NCBI RefSeq assembly: GCF_009765355.1
Contig: NZ_VTHK01000021.1
Coordinates: forward strand, 62,001-126,000
Source: Amycolatopsis anabasis
GTDB taxonomy: Bacteria; Actinomycetota; Actinomycetes; Mycobacteriales; Pseudonocardiaceae
DNA: 64,000 bases
Reading direction: 5' to 3'
Positions 1-8,174 of this stretch are shown here, one piece after another (position 1 is the first letter of the stretch; every line of letters begins with the position of its first letter). A model generated the notes under the pieces. It did no database searches. It had not been told where the DNA came from and was given only the letters and a program-made list of their open reading frames with translations. Made by a program: the position numbers and the translations under genes.

Positions 1-2038
1 TGTCCGTGACCGCGGGATTCTCGGCAAGCCCGACGTGGACGGCGGCCTCGGTCGCGGCCTGCCAGGCCAACTCCCGCAGGGCCTGCTCGGGCAGGAACGC
101 GAGCAGGTCGGTGTCTTCGCCGAGCGGTCCGTGCCCGGCGAATCGCCGAGCACCATCCGGCAGCCGCGCCTCGGGGTACAGTTCGGGCAAGTAGGGCAGG
201 ATCCGGTAACCCACATCGGCCTCCACAAGCCGGTCCAAGTCTTCTGGGCGCAGGCGCAGCCCAGTGAACCGCTCCACGGCCACCAGGCCCTTTTCCACCC
301 GATCGCGGTAGTTGCCCAGATCGAGCCCATCAAGCGCCGCCCGCACCTCGGGATCGTCGACGGGTTCGTCCTGCCCGAGCTCGAACCCAGCCAGAACGGC
401 ACCGTCGCGAGCGAAGGACAGCCGGGTCACGGCGTTGACGTTCCAAAACATGCTCGCCGTCCGCCCCAGCCGCGACAACGGTTCCAGCACCGGCCGGTAC
501 GACCCCTGGTAGCCGTTGAACTCCACCGCGAGCACCTTGTCCCCGACACGCAGCACGGACACCCACGGATCGATATCCATCTGCTCGGCCAACTCCCGCG
601 CGGACACCGGGACGGCCGGATCGGCGCCGAACCCACGCAGCACCTCCTCAGGCGAGCCCGCCGCGACAGCGGTGACCGTCGCCGCGTCCGAAAGCCAACT
701 CTTGCGAACCCACCGATAGCCCACCTGCGGCGGGATGTCGGTCGCGGGCACGGGTTCCCCGCGCAGGCGGTGCCCCAACCGGTCACCGCGCTTGTGCACG
801 ACCTCCGGCCCCGCGGGTGCGGCCCACACCACCAGTTCGTAGCGCTCATCCTCCTCACCATCCCGGCCACACGCGTGCACCCGCACCCGATAATCACCAG
901 GCCAGGGCGGGGTTAGCTCACGCAAGGAACCAGTGACAGCCTCGCCGGGCCCGCGGACCGAGGCGAAACCCTGTGCCGCGGTCCAGCTGACCTCGACCAC
1001 CTCGTCCCACCACTCCAACTCCACGGTGTCCGGCGGGTCAGCCAGCACCCGCACGTGCACCGCAAGGTGCCCCTCCGCCACACCGGTGCGGACCACCACC
1101 CCACCGGGCACCACCTCGACCAGCCCGTTACGGGAGAACTCCACCACACCGGGGAACGCGCCCTCGACCAACGCGAACCGGTGATCAGTCACGGCAACCG
1201 AACCCGCCGACGACCGCGGCAACAGGTACTCCGCCCGACGCTTGGCCAGCAACGCGCCTGCATAAGCCGGTGGCATCGGCAACCCGCGCAACAGCGCCAC
1301 AGCCGCACCCAGCGCGGCGCCGACCACCACCGGCGGCTCGGCCCCCAGCAACGGCACCTGAACCTGCCGCAACACCACCGCCGCGGTCACCACAGCCAAC
1401 GCGAGATGCACCGCCCCATGCCGCGCCGCGATCGCGGCCTCATCGCCGAGTTCCGGCACCGGGGCCTTCAGCAACGGGGCCACCACCTCATGCCGGGCCA
1501 ACTCCGCGACCAGCGCGGCGATCACCCCGGTGATCCCCGGACGCAACCGGTCGAGCGTGCTCACCGCATGCAGCGTCTCCCCACCCGAACCACCCATCAT
1601 GACCAGGCTGAACCCATGCGGGTTCTCTTCCGGGCCGACGTAGTCCCGCATCACCTGCGGAATGTCCAACGGCAGCACCGGCACGGTCAGCTCAAGCGCC
1701 CCGAGGAGTCGTTCGGCACGGACCTCCCCCAGCCACCGCAGATGACTGACCACCACCGACTCCCCCGGCTCCCGCCACGGCCGAGCCGGGACCGGACCGA
1801 ACCCAGCATCGAACCGATCCGCGACAGCTTCCGGAGCACCCAGCCTGCCCAGCGCGGCCGCAGGACCATACGGAACCCGCTCAAGCACCACCGGAAACAC
1901 CCCGGCAACCGCCCCCGCCACCGCATCCACCAACCCAGCCGGCAACTCCACGCGCGCCTCCTCCACCGGGACCTCCGATCCACCGACGCCGCCGGCAACC
2001 TCGGACACCCGACGCACGATCCGGCCGTGATCGCTCAT
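1..2038 (-). CDS. Large hypothetical protein with DUF6461-like C-terminal part, 3' end outside window
   Basis: The minus-strand frame is open from an ATG at 2038 to the window edge, giving at least 679 residues with no stop. A GGGGAGGT ribosome site lies just upstream of the ATG. The first ~250 residues are Ala/Leu/Val rich, with hydrophobic stretches around 'LALAVVTAAVVL' and 'VVVGAALGAAVALL' that could be membrane segments. A middle beta-rich part carries many Val/Glu/Trp residues. The later part ('DPWVSVLRVGDKVLAVEFNG' and following) resembles DUF6461 proteins of actinomycetes, whose function is unknown. The DUF assignment is from memory and moderate. The plus-strand frames over this interval are Arg/His/Pro-rich shadows. 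No function can be assigned. Confidence 0.75.
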   Translation of the reverse strand, partial: MSDHGRIVRRVSEVAGGVGGSEVPVEEARVELPAGLVDAVAGAVAGVFPVVLERVPYGPAAALGRLGAPEAVADRFDAGFGPVPARPWREPGESVVVSHLRWLGEVRAERLLGALELTVPVLPLDIPQVMRDYVGPEENPHGFSLVMMGGSGGETLHAVSTLDRLRPGITGVIAALVAELARHEVVAPLLKAPVPELGDEAAIAARHGAVHLALAVVTAAVVLRQVQVPLLGAEPPVVVGAALGAAVALLRGLPMPPAYAGALLAKRRAEYLLPRSSAGSVAVTDHRFALVEGAFPGVVEFSRNGLVEVVPGGVVVRTGVAEGHLAVHVRVLADPPDTVELEWWDEVVEVSWTAAQGFASVRGPGEAVTGSLRELTPPWPGDYRVRVHACGRDGEEDERYELVVWAAPAGPEVVHKRGDRLGHRLRGEPVPATDIPPQVGYRWVRKSWLSDAATVTAVAAGSPEEVLRGFGADPAVPVSARELAEQMDIDPWVSVLRVGDKVLAVEFNGYQGSYRPVLEPLSRLGRTASMFWNVNAVTRLSFARDGAVLAGFELGQDEPVDDPEVRAALDGLDLGNYRDRVEKGLVAVERFTGLRLRPEDLDRLVEADVGYRILPYLPELYPEARLPDGARRFAGHGPLGEDTDLLAFLPEQALRELAWQAATEAAVHVGLAENPAVTD

Positions 2039-2149
2039 ACTTCGTACCTCCCCCGTTACGCACTCTAGGAGGCCCAACGTATCCGACATCGAGGGACCGT
2101 CTGATGCGCCGAACCGCTCGCCCCGACCGATCCGCGTACCCGGTGGCGG

Positions 2150-2449
2150 GTGTTGTACCTGCCGGAGATAGAGCTGACGCACGAGGATGCGATGACCGCG
2201 CTGGAGGCGGCCGATCTGGTGTTCGAGGTCGAGGTCGAGGGCGAGGGCGAGGGCGATGCCGCCTACCGACATGTCGAGCGCGACGACAAGGTGGTGCGGA
2301 CCGACACCACCCGGGGTCGCGAGGACTTCGTCGCCGCGGTGTTGACGCAAGGTCGCCTCGTGCAGGCCGCGCTGTGGCAGCCGGGCCGGGCCGCGCACAC
2401 TGTCGCTTCGCAGACGAAGTGCGCGTCCTCACGCGACCTGGCGGTGTAG
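2150..2449 (+). CDS. Small hypothetical protein or gene remnant
   Basis: A plus-strand frame with coding-like composition (acidic, few Arg/Pro) begins at a GTG at 2150. It reads LYLPEIELTHEDAMTALEAA and continues through an EV/EG run (a GAGGTC/GAGGGC hexanucleotide repeat near 2226-2256). An in-frame stop lies at 2102. There is no convincing ribosome site before the GTG. The last ~25 residues look less protein-like, so this may be a remnant of a longer gene. I do not recognise the family. Confidence 0.35.
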   Translation: MLYLPEIELTHEDAMTALEAADLVFEVEVEGEGEGDAAYRHVERDDKVVRTDTTRGREDFVAAVLTQGRLVQAALWQPGRAAHTVASQTKCASSRDLAV

Positions 2450-2500
2450 TGGCACGTTCTCAACGTATGTGGCGGGCACGGCGATCGGGAGGTCAGCGCG

Positions 2501-2779
2501 ATGAGCAACCGCGAGAACGAACGAGGAGCGACATTGCACGTGATGACGACCTACGACGCGACAGGCAACGAAGTGGCGACCGTCTGCCAATGCTGGTTCG
2601 GACGCTCACACCTTGGTGAAGCGCTACCTGGCCAGCCGGTAGTCGGCGCGGCGATCAGCGCCGGAGATCTGACGACCGCCATGCCAGGTCACGAAACTTG
2701 GTCAGCTGCTGATGGGTGCGCATGCGGCTACGCCTGCCCGTCGATCGAGGACTGGCAAGCGCACGTTCAATCGCTCTAG
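2501..2779 (+). CDS. Small cysteine-rich hypothetical protein
   Basis: A 92-residue frame starts at ATG 2501, with a GGGAGGT ribosome site about 7 bases upstream. The N-terminal half contains VCQCWFG. The C-terminal end reads DGCACGYACPSIEDWQAHV, so C-x-C followed by C-x-C-x3-C and a nearby His could form a small zinc-binding knuckle. This is inferred from spacing only. It stands alone and follows a possible remnant gene. The role is unknown; a nucleic-acid-binding or regulatory knuckle protein is possible. Confidence 0.55.
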   Translation: MSNRENERGATLHVMTTYDATGNEVATVCQCWFGRSHLGEALPGQPVVGAAISAGDLTTAMPGHETWSAADGCACGYACPSIEDWQAHVQSL

Positions 2780-3093
2780 AAATCCGCCAGATCACCTGAG
2801 AAGGAGTTGACGTTGCGGGCTCGTGGTCTGCCTGTCGCCACCGGGTAACTGGTCGGACACTCCTGTCCCTGTCAGCAGTTTCGCCGAACGCTCCGGAAGT
2901 TGAGCCACCGCTGAGCGACAACCCGACCAGGTGTAGCGCGGTAATGGGTTTAACGATGGCCGTATTCGAGTACTGGGTCCGCGCCACCACCCCAACACGG
3001 CCCTCTTCATGCCCATCGGCGTGCTGCAATCGCGCGGGTCGCACCGGGTGCCTGGGTGAAGGTCCTCCAGTTGAGCGTCGTAGTTTCAGCGCC
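2780..3093. other. Intergenic stretch with no recognisable feature
   Basis: About 310 bases between the small cysteine-rich gene and a minus-strand small gene. Short frames exist on both strands but show no ribosome site with good codon use. No strong hairpin or repeat was noticed. Confidence 0.4.
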
Positions 3094-3312
3094 CTAGCGT
3101 TCCGATTGTGAGGAGCGGGCGATGAAGTCGGAGAGGTGCAAGTCGAGTAGCTGATCGGATATCGCTGGGTCGATGCCGAGCAGGGTTGCCAGTGCTGTTG
3201 CGGCGTCGAACCGGCTCGAGCACGAAGATACCGTTTCAGCCACTTCGGCCGGGCGCTGTCGTGCTTGGGCGATTGCGTCTTGCATGGCTTGCCAGCGTGA
3301 AGACGGGTTCAT
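3094..3312 (-). CDS. Small protein with a GyrA-type helical motif
   Basis: A 72-residue minus-strand frame starts at ATG 3312. The sequence is helical and protein-like, with a core reading TALATLLGIDPAISDQLLDL. This resembles the short 'LLGLxxxxAxxVLDLQLxRF' unit seen in the coiled-coil part of DNA gyrase A and in orphan actinobacterial small proteins carrying only that unit. The resemblance is recalled and not tested. The ribosome site is weak. It has no obvious operon partner. Confidence 0.4.
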   Translation of the reverse strand: MNPSSRWQAMQDAIAQARQRPAEVAETVSSCSSRFDAATALATLLGIDPAISDQLLDLHLSDFIARSSQSER

Positions 3313-3684
3313 GAAGGCAGGACTTTCAGTGCTGAGGAAGGCAGGCCGGGCGACCGGCGGGTTGTCGACGTGCCGGACGCCGGGACTGCCCGCGAATTAT
3401 GGGCCGGCAACGTACGACAGCGTGCGACCACCGACCAGACGACGGCACATTTCGTGCTGCTCTGGCGTCGCAGCCCCTGCTCGTGATACTGGTTCGCCGC
3501 CGCATCGGCCCTGCGTCGCGTATTCCTTGACAGGATCTGGGCTCGGGACGGGCCACCCAGTCGTTCAAGGGCGAGCATGCTCGTTGCCCCCCTTCGGGCG
3601 GTGTCGGTGATCGGGCTTCGGCCACAGTGCGACACCGAGCGGGCTTGATTCCACAACGCGATGCGGCGTGTTCGGGGCCGAACT

Positions 3685-3699
3685 GGTGCACAGTGCACC
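3685..3699. promoter_or_regulatory. Palindromic operator, catabolic regulon site 1
   Basis: GGTGCA-CAG-TGCACC, a perfect 6+6 inverted repeat with a 3-base spacer. The same motif stands before four other transcription units in the window. It is the distal site of operon 4012-14013. The likely binder is one of the two PucR-type regulators at 14138 and 20949 (inference). Confidence 0.75.
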
Positions 3700-3783
3700 G
3701 GCGATTCTTCGGGGCAGCGGTCGCCTTCCTGGGCACTCCGGACACTCGGCCGGCTCGCCTCGGCATGCGAGACGGGCTCGGCC

Positions 3784-3798
3784 TGTGCAACATGCACC
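3784..3798. promoter_or_regulatory. Palindromic operator, catabolic regulon site 2
   Basis: TGTGCA-ACA-TGCACC, eleven of twelve half-site bases matching GGTGCA-N3-TGCACC. It is the promoter-proximal site for the operon starting at 4012. With site 1 it could allow cooperative binding or looping. Confidence 0.65.
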
Positions 3799-4011
3799 GC
3801 TTTTCCGTGAATCGTGATGGGAATTGATGTGGAACGTCGCATGCTTCGGAGCGCACGGTGGAGGCCCTTCCGGTCGGCGAGCGAGCAAGCGCCGGCCCGA
3901 GCCATCAGCCGGTCGCGTCGGGCGGGGCGGTGCGGACTTGAACGCGGAGTTCGAGACGTGCCAAACCGCCCGGTATCTGTCGGATTCACAAGTTGGTGAG
4001 GTTGTCCTCCG

Positions 4012-4914
4012 ATGCAGAATGCTGTTTCCCTGCTGGGGCTTGGCCGCATGGGCTCCGCGCTGGCACGGCTTTTCGTCGAACGCGGCTGCGCGGCGACGGT
4101 GTGGAATCGCACCGCTGCCAAGACCGTGCCACTGGCGGAACTCGGCGCGCGGGTCGCGCCGACCGCGGGGGCAGCCGTGCAGGCGAATCCCACCAGCATC
4201 GTGTGCGTCGATCGCTACGCGCAGGTCAAGAACCTCTTGTCCGAGCCGAAAAGTCGCGGCGTTTTGGCTGGACGGACCATTGTCAATCTGACGTGGGGCA
4301 CGCCGGAGGAAGCCTGGGACCTGCGTTCGTGGGTCGTCGAGGGCGGAGCGCAGTACCTCGACGGAGCAATTCTCGACTATCCGTCTGAAATGGGCACGGG
4401 CCGGTCGGTGATTCTCTATGCGGGAGAACGCGCCGTGTTCGACGTGTGCGAGCCGTTGCTGTCGCTGATGGCGGAGCCCCGATACGGAGGTGCCGATCCG
4501 GCCTGGCCCAATGCTCTCGGCAGCGCCGTGGTCCCGTTCCTCGGCGGTGCTGTCGGCGGCTTCCTCGAGGGCGCGGCTTATGCTCACGAGTTCCAGGTGA
4601 GTCCGCGCGATGTCATGGAGTTGCTGATCGACCGGATCGACGTCTGCCGCCGGGCGCTGGTGGATGCGGTCGAACAGATCGAAGCCGGAGATCACGCGAC
4701 CGAGCAGGCATCGGCGAAGACATTCTTCGAAGCGGCTCAAGCAGTGTGCGCGTCCGTCGACGAGGTCGGCCACCAAGGGCTCGTGATGTCCGCGTTCTGC
4801 GAGCTGCTGGAGCCGCTTCTCGTTGCGGGTAAGGGCGACTTGGCTGTTTCCGCCGTGTATGACCAATTGTGCGCCAGGTACCAGTCCTCTTCGGACAGTT
4901 GCTCCGTCCGCTGA
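4012..4914 (+). CDS. Imine reductase-like NAD(P)-dependent dehydrogenase
   Basis: A 300-residue protein of the 6-phosphogluconate/beta-hydroxyacid dehydrogenase fold. The Rossmann motif GLGRMG is at residues 9-14, and WNRT at 31-34 carries the Arg typical of NADPH use. NLTWGTPEEA followed by an 'YLDGAI' strand matches the imine-reductase subgroup more than classical 3-hydroxyisobutyrate dehydrogenases. Such enzymes interconvert cyclic imines and amines, or oxidise beta-hydroxy acids. ATG 4012 follows a GAGGT ribosome site. It is the first gene of a nine-gene co-directional unit with FAD oxidase, APC permease and ALDH, so a role with an amine or imine intermediate is plausible. The direction of the reaction cannot be read from sequence. 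Confidence 0.75.
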   Translation: MQNAVSLLGLGRMGSALARLFVERGCAATVWNRTAAKTVPLAELGARVAPTAGAAVQANPTSIVCVDRYAQVKNLLSEPKSRGVLAGRTIVNLTWGTPEEAWDLRSWVVEGGAQYLDGAILDYPSEMGTGRSVILYAGERAVFDVCEPLLSLMAEPRYGGADPAWPNALGSAVVPFLGGAVGGFLEGAAYAHEFQVSPRDVMELLIDRIDVCRRALVDAVEQIEAGDHATEQASAKTFFEAAQAVCASVDEVGHQGLVMSAFCELLEPLLVAGKGDLAVSAVYDQLCARYQSSSDSCSVR

Positions 4915-5007
4915 CCCGGCGGGTCGCCGGAGCCGCACGGCCCGCACCTGCCGCGGAACCCGAATCCCACGCCGCCGTGTGGCGGTGTCCTGCCGGAAGG
5001 TTTTGCC

Positions 5008-5763
5008 ATGACTTCTGATCTTCTCCACTGCTTCGCCGACGGCGTGTACCGACTGACGTTGAATCGCCCGCATCGACTCAACGCGCTTAGCGACGCGATG
5101 CTCGACTCGTTGCACGAGCGGATCCTGGCGGTTCCCGCTAATGCTGTCGCGATCGTCATCCGCGGCGAAGGGCGTGCGTTCTGCAGCGGTCACGATCTGA
5201 AGGCCGCCGCGTCGGCGGGCCCGCTCAACACGGTCACCGCGCGTGCTGTCGCCGAGCGCATGCAACGCGTCGCGACCGCGATGCGCGACTGCCGGACGCC
5301 GATCATCACGCAGGTGCGAGGGTACGCGATCGGCGGCGGCGCCGAGATCGCGTTGAGCGGCGACATCGTCGTCGCGTCCAACGATGCGGTGTTCCAGTTC
5401 ACCGAGGCCGCGGTGGGACGCGTGGTGACCAATGGATTCACGAATCTCCTGCCGCGGACCGTCGGACCCGTGCGCGCCAAACAACTGCTGCTGCTCGGAC
5501 GGCCGCTTCCGGCGCCGGAAGCGCTGGACTGGGGGCTGCTCACCGAGGTTCACCCGCTCGACCGCCTCGACAACGCGGTCGAGGAAGCCGTCGCGGAATT
5601 GCGCGGGAAGTCCGCTTGGGCCTTGGGCGCGGGGAAGACACTCGTCAACCAGGGGCTGCAGGCGAGCTTCGAGTCGTCCATCGAATTCGAGATCGGCGCG
5701 GCGATCGAGGCGGAACTCGGCCCGGACGCCGCGCACGGCGCCACCGAATTCGCCGGCGACTGA
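5008..5763 (+). CDS. Enoyl-CoA hydratase/isomerase family protein
   Basis: A 251-residue crotonase-fold protein, normal length for the family. The oxyanion-hole loops are visible: GRAFCSGHDL (55-64) and GYAIGGGAEIALSGD (about 105-119). Glu113 and Glu133 fall where the two catalytic acids of hydratases lie, so water addition to or removal from an enoyl-CoA is likely. The co-transcribed ligase at 12481 would supply its CoA ester. ATG 5008 follows GGAAGG. The resemblance to carnitinyl-CoA dehydratase (CaiD) together with a CaiC-like ligase is noted, but the substrate is unproven. Confidence 0.85.
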   Translation: MTSDLLHCFADGVYRLTLNRPHRLNALSDAMLDSLHERILAVPANAVAIVIRGEGRAFCSGHDLKAAASAGPLNTVTARAVAERMQRVATAMRDCRTPIITQVRGYAIGGGAEIALSGDIVVASNDAVFQFTEAAVGRVVTNGFTNLLPRTVGPVRAKQLLLLGRPLPAPEALDWGLLTEVHPLDRLDNAVEEAVAELRGKSAWALGAGKTLVNQGLQASFESSIEFEIGAAIEAELGPDAAHGATEFAGD

Positions 5764-5799
5764 GCTTTTCACCCACTACTGATCGGAGAACAAGAACCG

Positions 5800-6603
5800 A
5801 TGCCAGTCAGCAATGCCCTCGCCGCGTCCGACATCGGCCGCGGGATTTTCGACCTCGCCGGGCGGCGGATCCTGGTGACCGGGGCCTCGAAGGGGCTCGG
5901 CCGCGAGCTTGCCGTGGGCCTGGCCGCCTTCGGCGCGCGGGTCGCCTGCGTGGCGCGCAACGAGAAGGGGCTCGCCGAAACCGCGGAACTGATCAGCGCC
6001 GCGGGAGGACCGGAGGCCGCGGTGCGTTCGGCGGACTTGCGCGACTCCAGCGCCATTCAGCAAACGGTCGATTCGGTGACCGCGGAATTGGGCGGGCTGG
6101 ACGTGCTGGTGAACAACGCGGCCGACGACCACGATTCGCCGATCGAAGACACGTCGCTGGAGACCTGGCAGCGGGTCGTCGACCTCAACGCCAGGTCGGT
6201 GTGGTTGCTTTCCAAGGCCGCCGGTCCGTATCTGCGCGAGTCGGGCGGGTACGGAAAAGTCATCAATGTCGCGTCTGTGATGGGCACCGTCGGCGTGCGC
6301 GACAACACCGCATACGTCATGTCGAAGCACGCGATCATCGGCCTGACGAAGGCACTGGCCGTGGAATGGGCCCGCAAGGGTGTGCAGGTCAACGCCCTGT
6401 GCCCGGGGTTCGTCGTCACCGACATGACCACCCACATGCATGCCGACGAAACGGGCAGCCGGTGGGTGACCAGGCAGACCCCGATGGGCCGCTGGGGCGA
6501 GACGACCGACTTCGTCGGCAGCGCGGTGTTCCTGTCTTCGCGAGCTTCCGACTTCATGACCGGCCAAGCCTTGGTGGTCGACGGCGGATACACCACCCAG
6601 TAG
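5800..6603 (+). CDS. SDR-family NAD(P)-dependent oxidoreductase
   Basis: A 267-residue classical short-chain dehydrogenase. The cofactor motif TGASKGLG is at 27-34, NNAA at 105-108, and the catalytic set is Asn130, Ser159, Tyr172 and Lys176 (YVMSK). The C-terminal VVDGGYTTQ is typical. It oxidises or reduces a hydroxyl/keto group, here probably a hydroxyacyl or cyclic alcohol intermediate next to the hydratase. ATG 5800 is preceded by GGAG. It lies 36 bases after the hydratase in the same operon. Confidence 0.88.
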   Translation: MPVSNALAASDIGRGIFDLAGRRILVTGASKGLGRELAVGLAAFGARVACVARNEKGLAETAELISAAGGPEAAVRSADLRDSSAIQQTVDSVTAELGGLDVLVNNAADDHDSPIEDTSLETWQRVVDLNARSVWLLSKAAGPYLRESGGYGKVINVASVMGTVGVRDNTAYVMSKHAIIGLTKALAVEWARKGVQVNALCPGFVVTDMTTHMHADETGSRWVTRQTPMGRWGETTDFVGSAVFLSSRASDFMTGQALVVDGGYTTQ

Positions 6604-6634
6604 CGATCTCTGAACCCGACTCCAGGAGGAACAC

Positions 6635-7012
6635 ATGGCGGAACCGACCGTGCGCCTCGCGCCTGCCGCGCCGAAGTACACGTTCGACAACGGGCCGATG
6701 CTCGTCGAACTGCGAACCGGAGGAAAGGGCCTCTCCCATCTGGGCGGCGGCATCATCCGGTTCGACGACGGCGGCAAGACGGAACCGTGGCGGTTGCCGT
6801 ACGAGGAAATCGTCGGCGTCATCGAGGGCGAACTGGTTCTCCACGCCGACGGCGTCGACCCCGTCGTGGTCCCGGCAGGTGAAATGGCGACCCTCCCGAA
6901 GGGAGCCACGGTCGTCTACGAAGGCGCTCCGGGCACCCGCGCCTTCTACGCCTTGACCCCGTCCGACTGGTTCAAGCAGTACCCGCACGGCCTGCCGGAC
7001 ACCGGCGTCTGA
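6635..7012 (+). CDS. Small cupin, EutQ-like
   Basis: A 125-residue single-cupin protein. The central part, PYEEIVGVIEGELVLHADG followed by VPAGEMATLPKGATVVYEG, has the two-motif beta-barrel pattern of small cupins such as EutQ of ethanolamine utilisation. The usual metal-binding His residues of motif 1 are mostly absent, as in EutQ, so metal binding is uncertain. It sits between an SDR and a zinc alcohol dehydrogenase, with a strong AGGAGG ribosome site before ATG 6635. Possible roles are binding or tautomerising an amino-alcohol-type intermediate, or an accessory function. The EutQ likeness is from pattern recognition only. Confidence 0.65.
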   Translation: MAEPTVRLAPAAPKYTFDNGPMLVELRTGGKGLSHLGGGIIRFDDGGKTEPWRLPYEEIVGVIEGELVLHADGVDPVVVPAGEMATLPKGATVVYEGAPGTRAFYALTPSDWFKQYPHGLPDTGV

Positions 7013-7036
7013 GCAGAGAGACAGGAGAGGCGAATC

Positions 7037-8140
7037 ATGAAGGTGACAGCGGCAGTCTTCGAGGGCGTCGGCCAGGATCTCGTCGTCCAGGAACTCGAAC
7101 TCGAAGAACCCAAAGCAGGCGAGGTGCTGGTCCGCCTGGCCGCCAGCGGCGTGTGCCACAGCGACTACCACGTGGTGAAGGGCGAGTGGGCGGCGACCGG
7201 CCCGCTCGTGCTGGGGCACGAGGGCGCCGGGGTCGTCGAACAGGTCGGCCCGGGCGTTACCCATGTCGAAGCAGGCGATCACGTCGTGCTGTCCTGGGTT
7301 CCCTACTGCGGCCGCTGCGAGTACTGCCTCGCCGGGCGACCCGGGCTGTGCCAGCAGGTTCAGCAGACGGCGTACGAAAACGTGATGGCGGACGGCACTT
7401 CGCGGCTGTCCCGTGCCGAGGGCACCGTGTACAGCTACCTCACCGCCGGGTCGTTCGCCGACCGGGTGGTCGTTCCCGCGACCGGGGCGGTGCGCGTCCG
7501 CAAAGACGCTCCGCTCGACCGGGTAGCGCTGATCGGCTGCGCCGTCGCCACCGGAGTGGGAGCCGTGACGAACACCGCCAACGTGCGGCCCGGCGACAGC
7601 GTGCTCATCGTCGGGTGCGGCGGGGTCGGGCTGTCGGCGGTGATGGGCGCGGCGCTGGTTTCCGCCGCGGAGATCATCGCTGTCGATCTCAACGACGACG
7701 CGCTGGACCGGGCAACGGCGCTGGGTGCCACCGCGACGATCAACGCGGGTCGCGAGTCAGTCCCCGACCGGGTCCGCGAACTGGTGGGCGAGGACGGCGT
7801 CGACTGGGCGTTCGAGGTGATCGGGCTCAAGGAGACTCTCGAAACGGCCTACGCCCTCGTCAAGCCGGGCGGGACCGCCGTGGTCGTCGGACAGTCCGCG
7901 GAAGGAGTGCGGATCGAACTCGATCCGATGCTGATGTCCGACCGGGAGAAGTCCCTGATCGGCAGCAACTACGGCTCCTGCCATCCCGCCCGGGATTTCC
8001 CGCGGCTGGTCGAGCTGTACATGAAGGGCAAGCTCGACCTGGACCAGCTGATCTCGGGCCGGGGCACGATCCACGACATCAATGACGCGTTCGCCGCCAT
8101 GGGCCGGCGAGAGGCGGGCCGAACGATCATCGTCCACTGA
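7037..8140 (+). CDS. Zinc-dependent alcohol dehydrogenase (MDR family)
   Basis: A 367-residue medium-chain dehydrogenase of the class III/NDMA-dependent type. Catalytic zinc ligands Cys40 and His61-Glu62 are present, and structural zinc cysteines lie at 91, 94, 97 and 105 (CGRCEYC...C). The Rossmann motif VGCGGVGLS is in the middle. It oxidises an alcohol to an aldehyde or ketone with NAD. In this operon it could feed the ALDH at 10935 or make the ketone used by the Baeyer-Villiger enzyme at 22342 (inference). ATG 7037 follows AGGAGAGG. All catalytic residues appear intact. Confidence 0.88.
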   Translation: MKVTAAVFEGVGQDLVVQELELEEPKAGEVLVRLAASGVCHSDYHVVKGEWAATGPLVLGHEGAGVVEQVGPGVTHVEAGDHVVLSWVPYCGRCEYCLAGRPGLCQQVQQTAYENVMADGTSRLSRAEGTVYSYLTAGSFADRVVVPATGAVRVRKDAPLDRVALIGCAVATGVGAVTNTANVRPGDSVLIVGCGGVGLSAVMGAALVSAAEIIAVDLNDDALDRATALGATATINAGRESVPDRVRELVGEDGVDWAFEVIGLKETLETAYALVKPGGTAVVVGQSAEGVRIELDPMLMSDREKSLIGSNYGSCHPARDFPRLVELYMKGKLDLDQLISGRGTIHDINDAFAAMGRREAGRTIIVH

Positions 8141-8174
8141 TCGGAGTGGGTTCCCCGGAAGCAGGGTCAGGCAC

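Larger units (their letters stand above)
3313..4011. promoter_or_regulatory. Leader/promoter region of the catabolic operon
   Basis: About 700 bases without a convincing gene precede the operon that starts at 4012. The region contains two copies of the regulon palindrome (3685-3699 and 3784-3798), 99 bases apart, given separately. Short frames here are Arg/Ser/Pro-rich and unlikely to be genes. Confidence 0.5.

Noticed and set aside
35-2068. Plus-strand frames at 35-916 and 1055-2068
   Set aside because: Arg/His/Pro/Gln-rich products, antisense to the open minus-strand gene that begins at 2038 with a good ribosome site.
2226-2256. GAGGTC/GAGGGC hexanucleotide run as a possible regulatory repeat
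   Set aside because: It is short, in frame, and explained as an acidic EV/EG stretch in a small coding frame.
3565-5772. 735-codon open frame on the minus strand
   Set aside because: Arg/His/Asp/Gln-rich antisense shadow of the imine-reductase-like and hydratase genes, which show intact motifs and ribosome sites on the plus strand.
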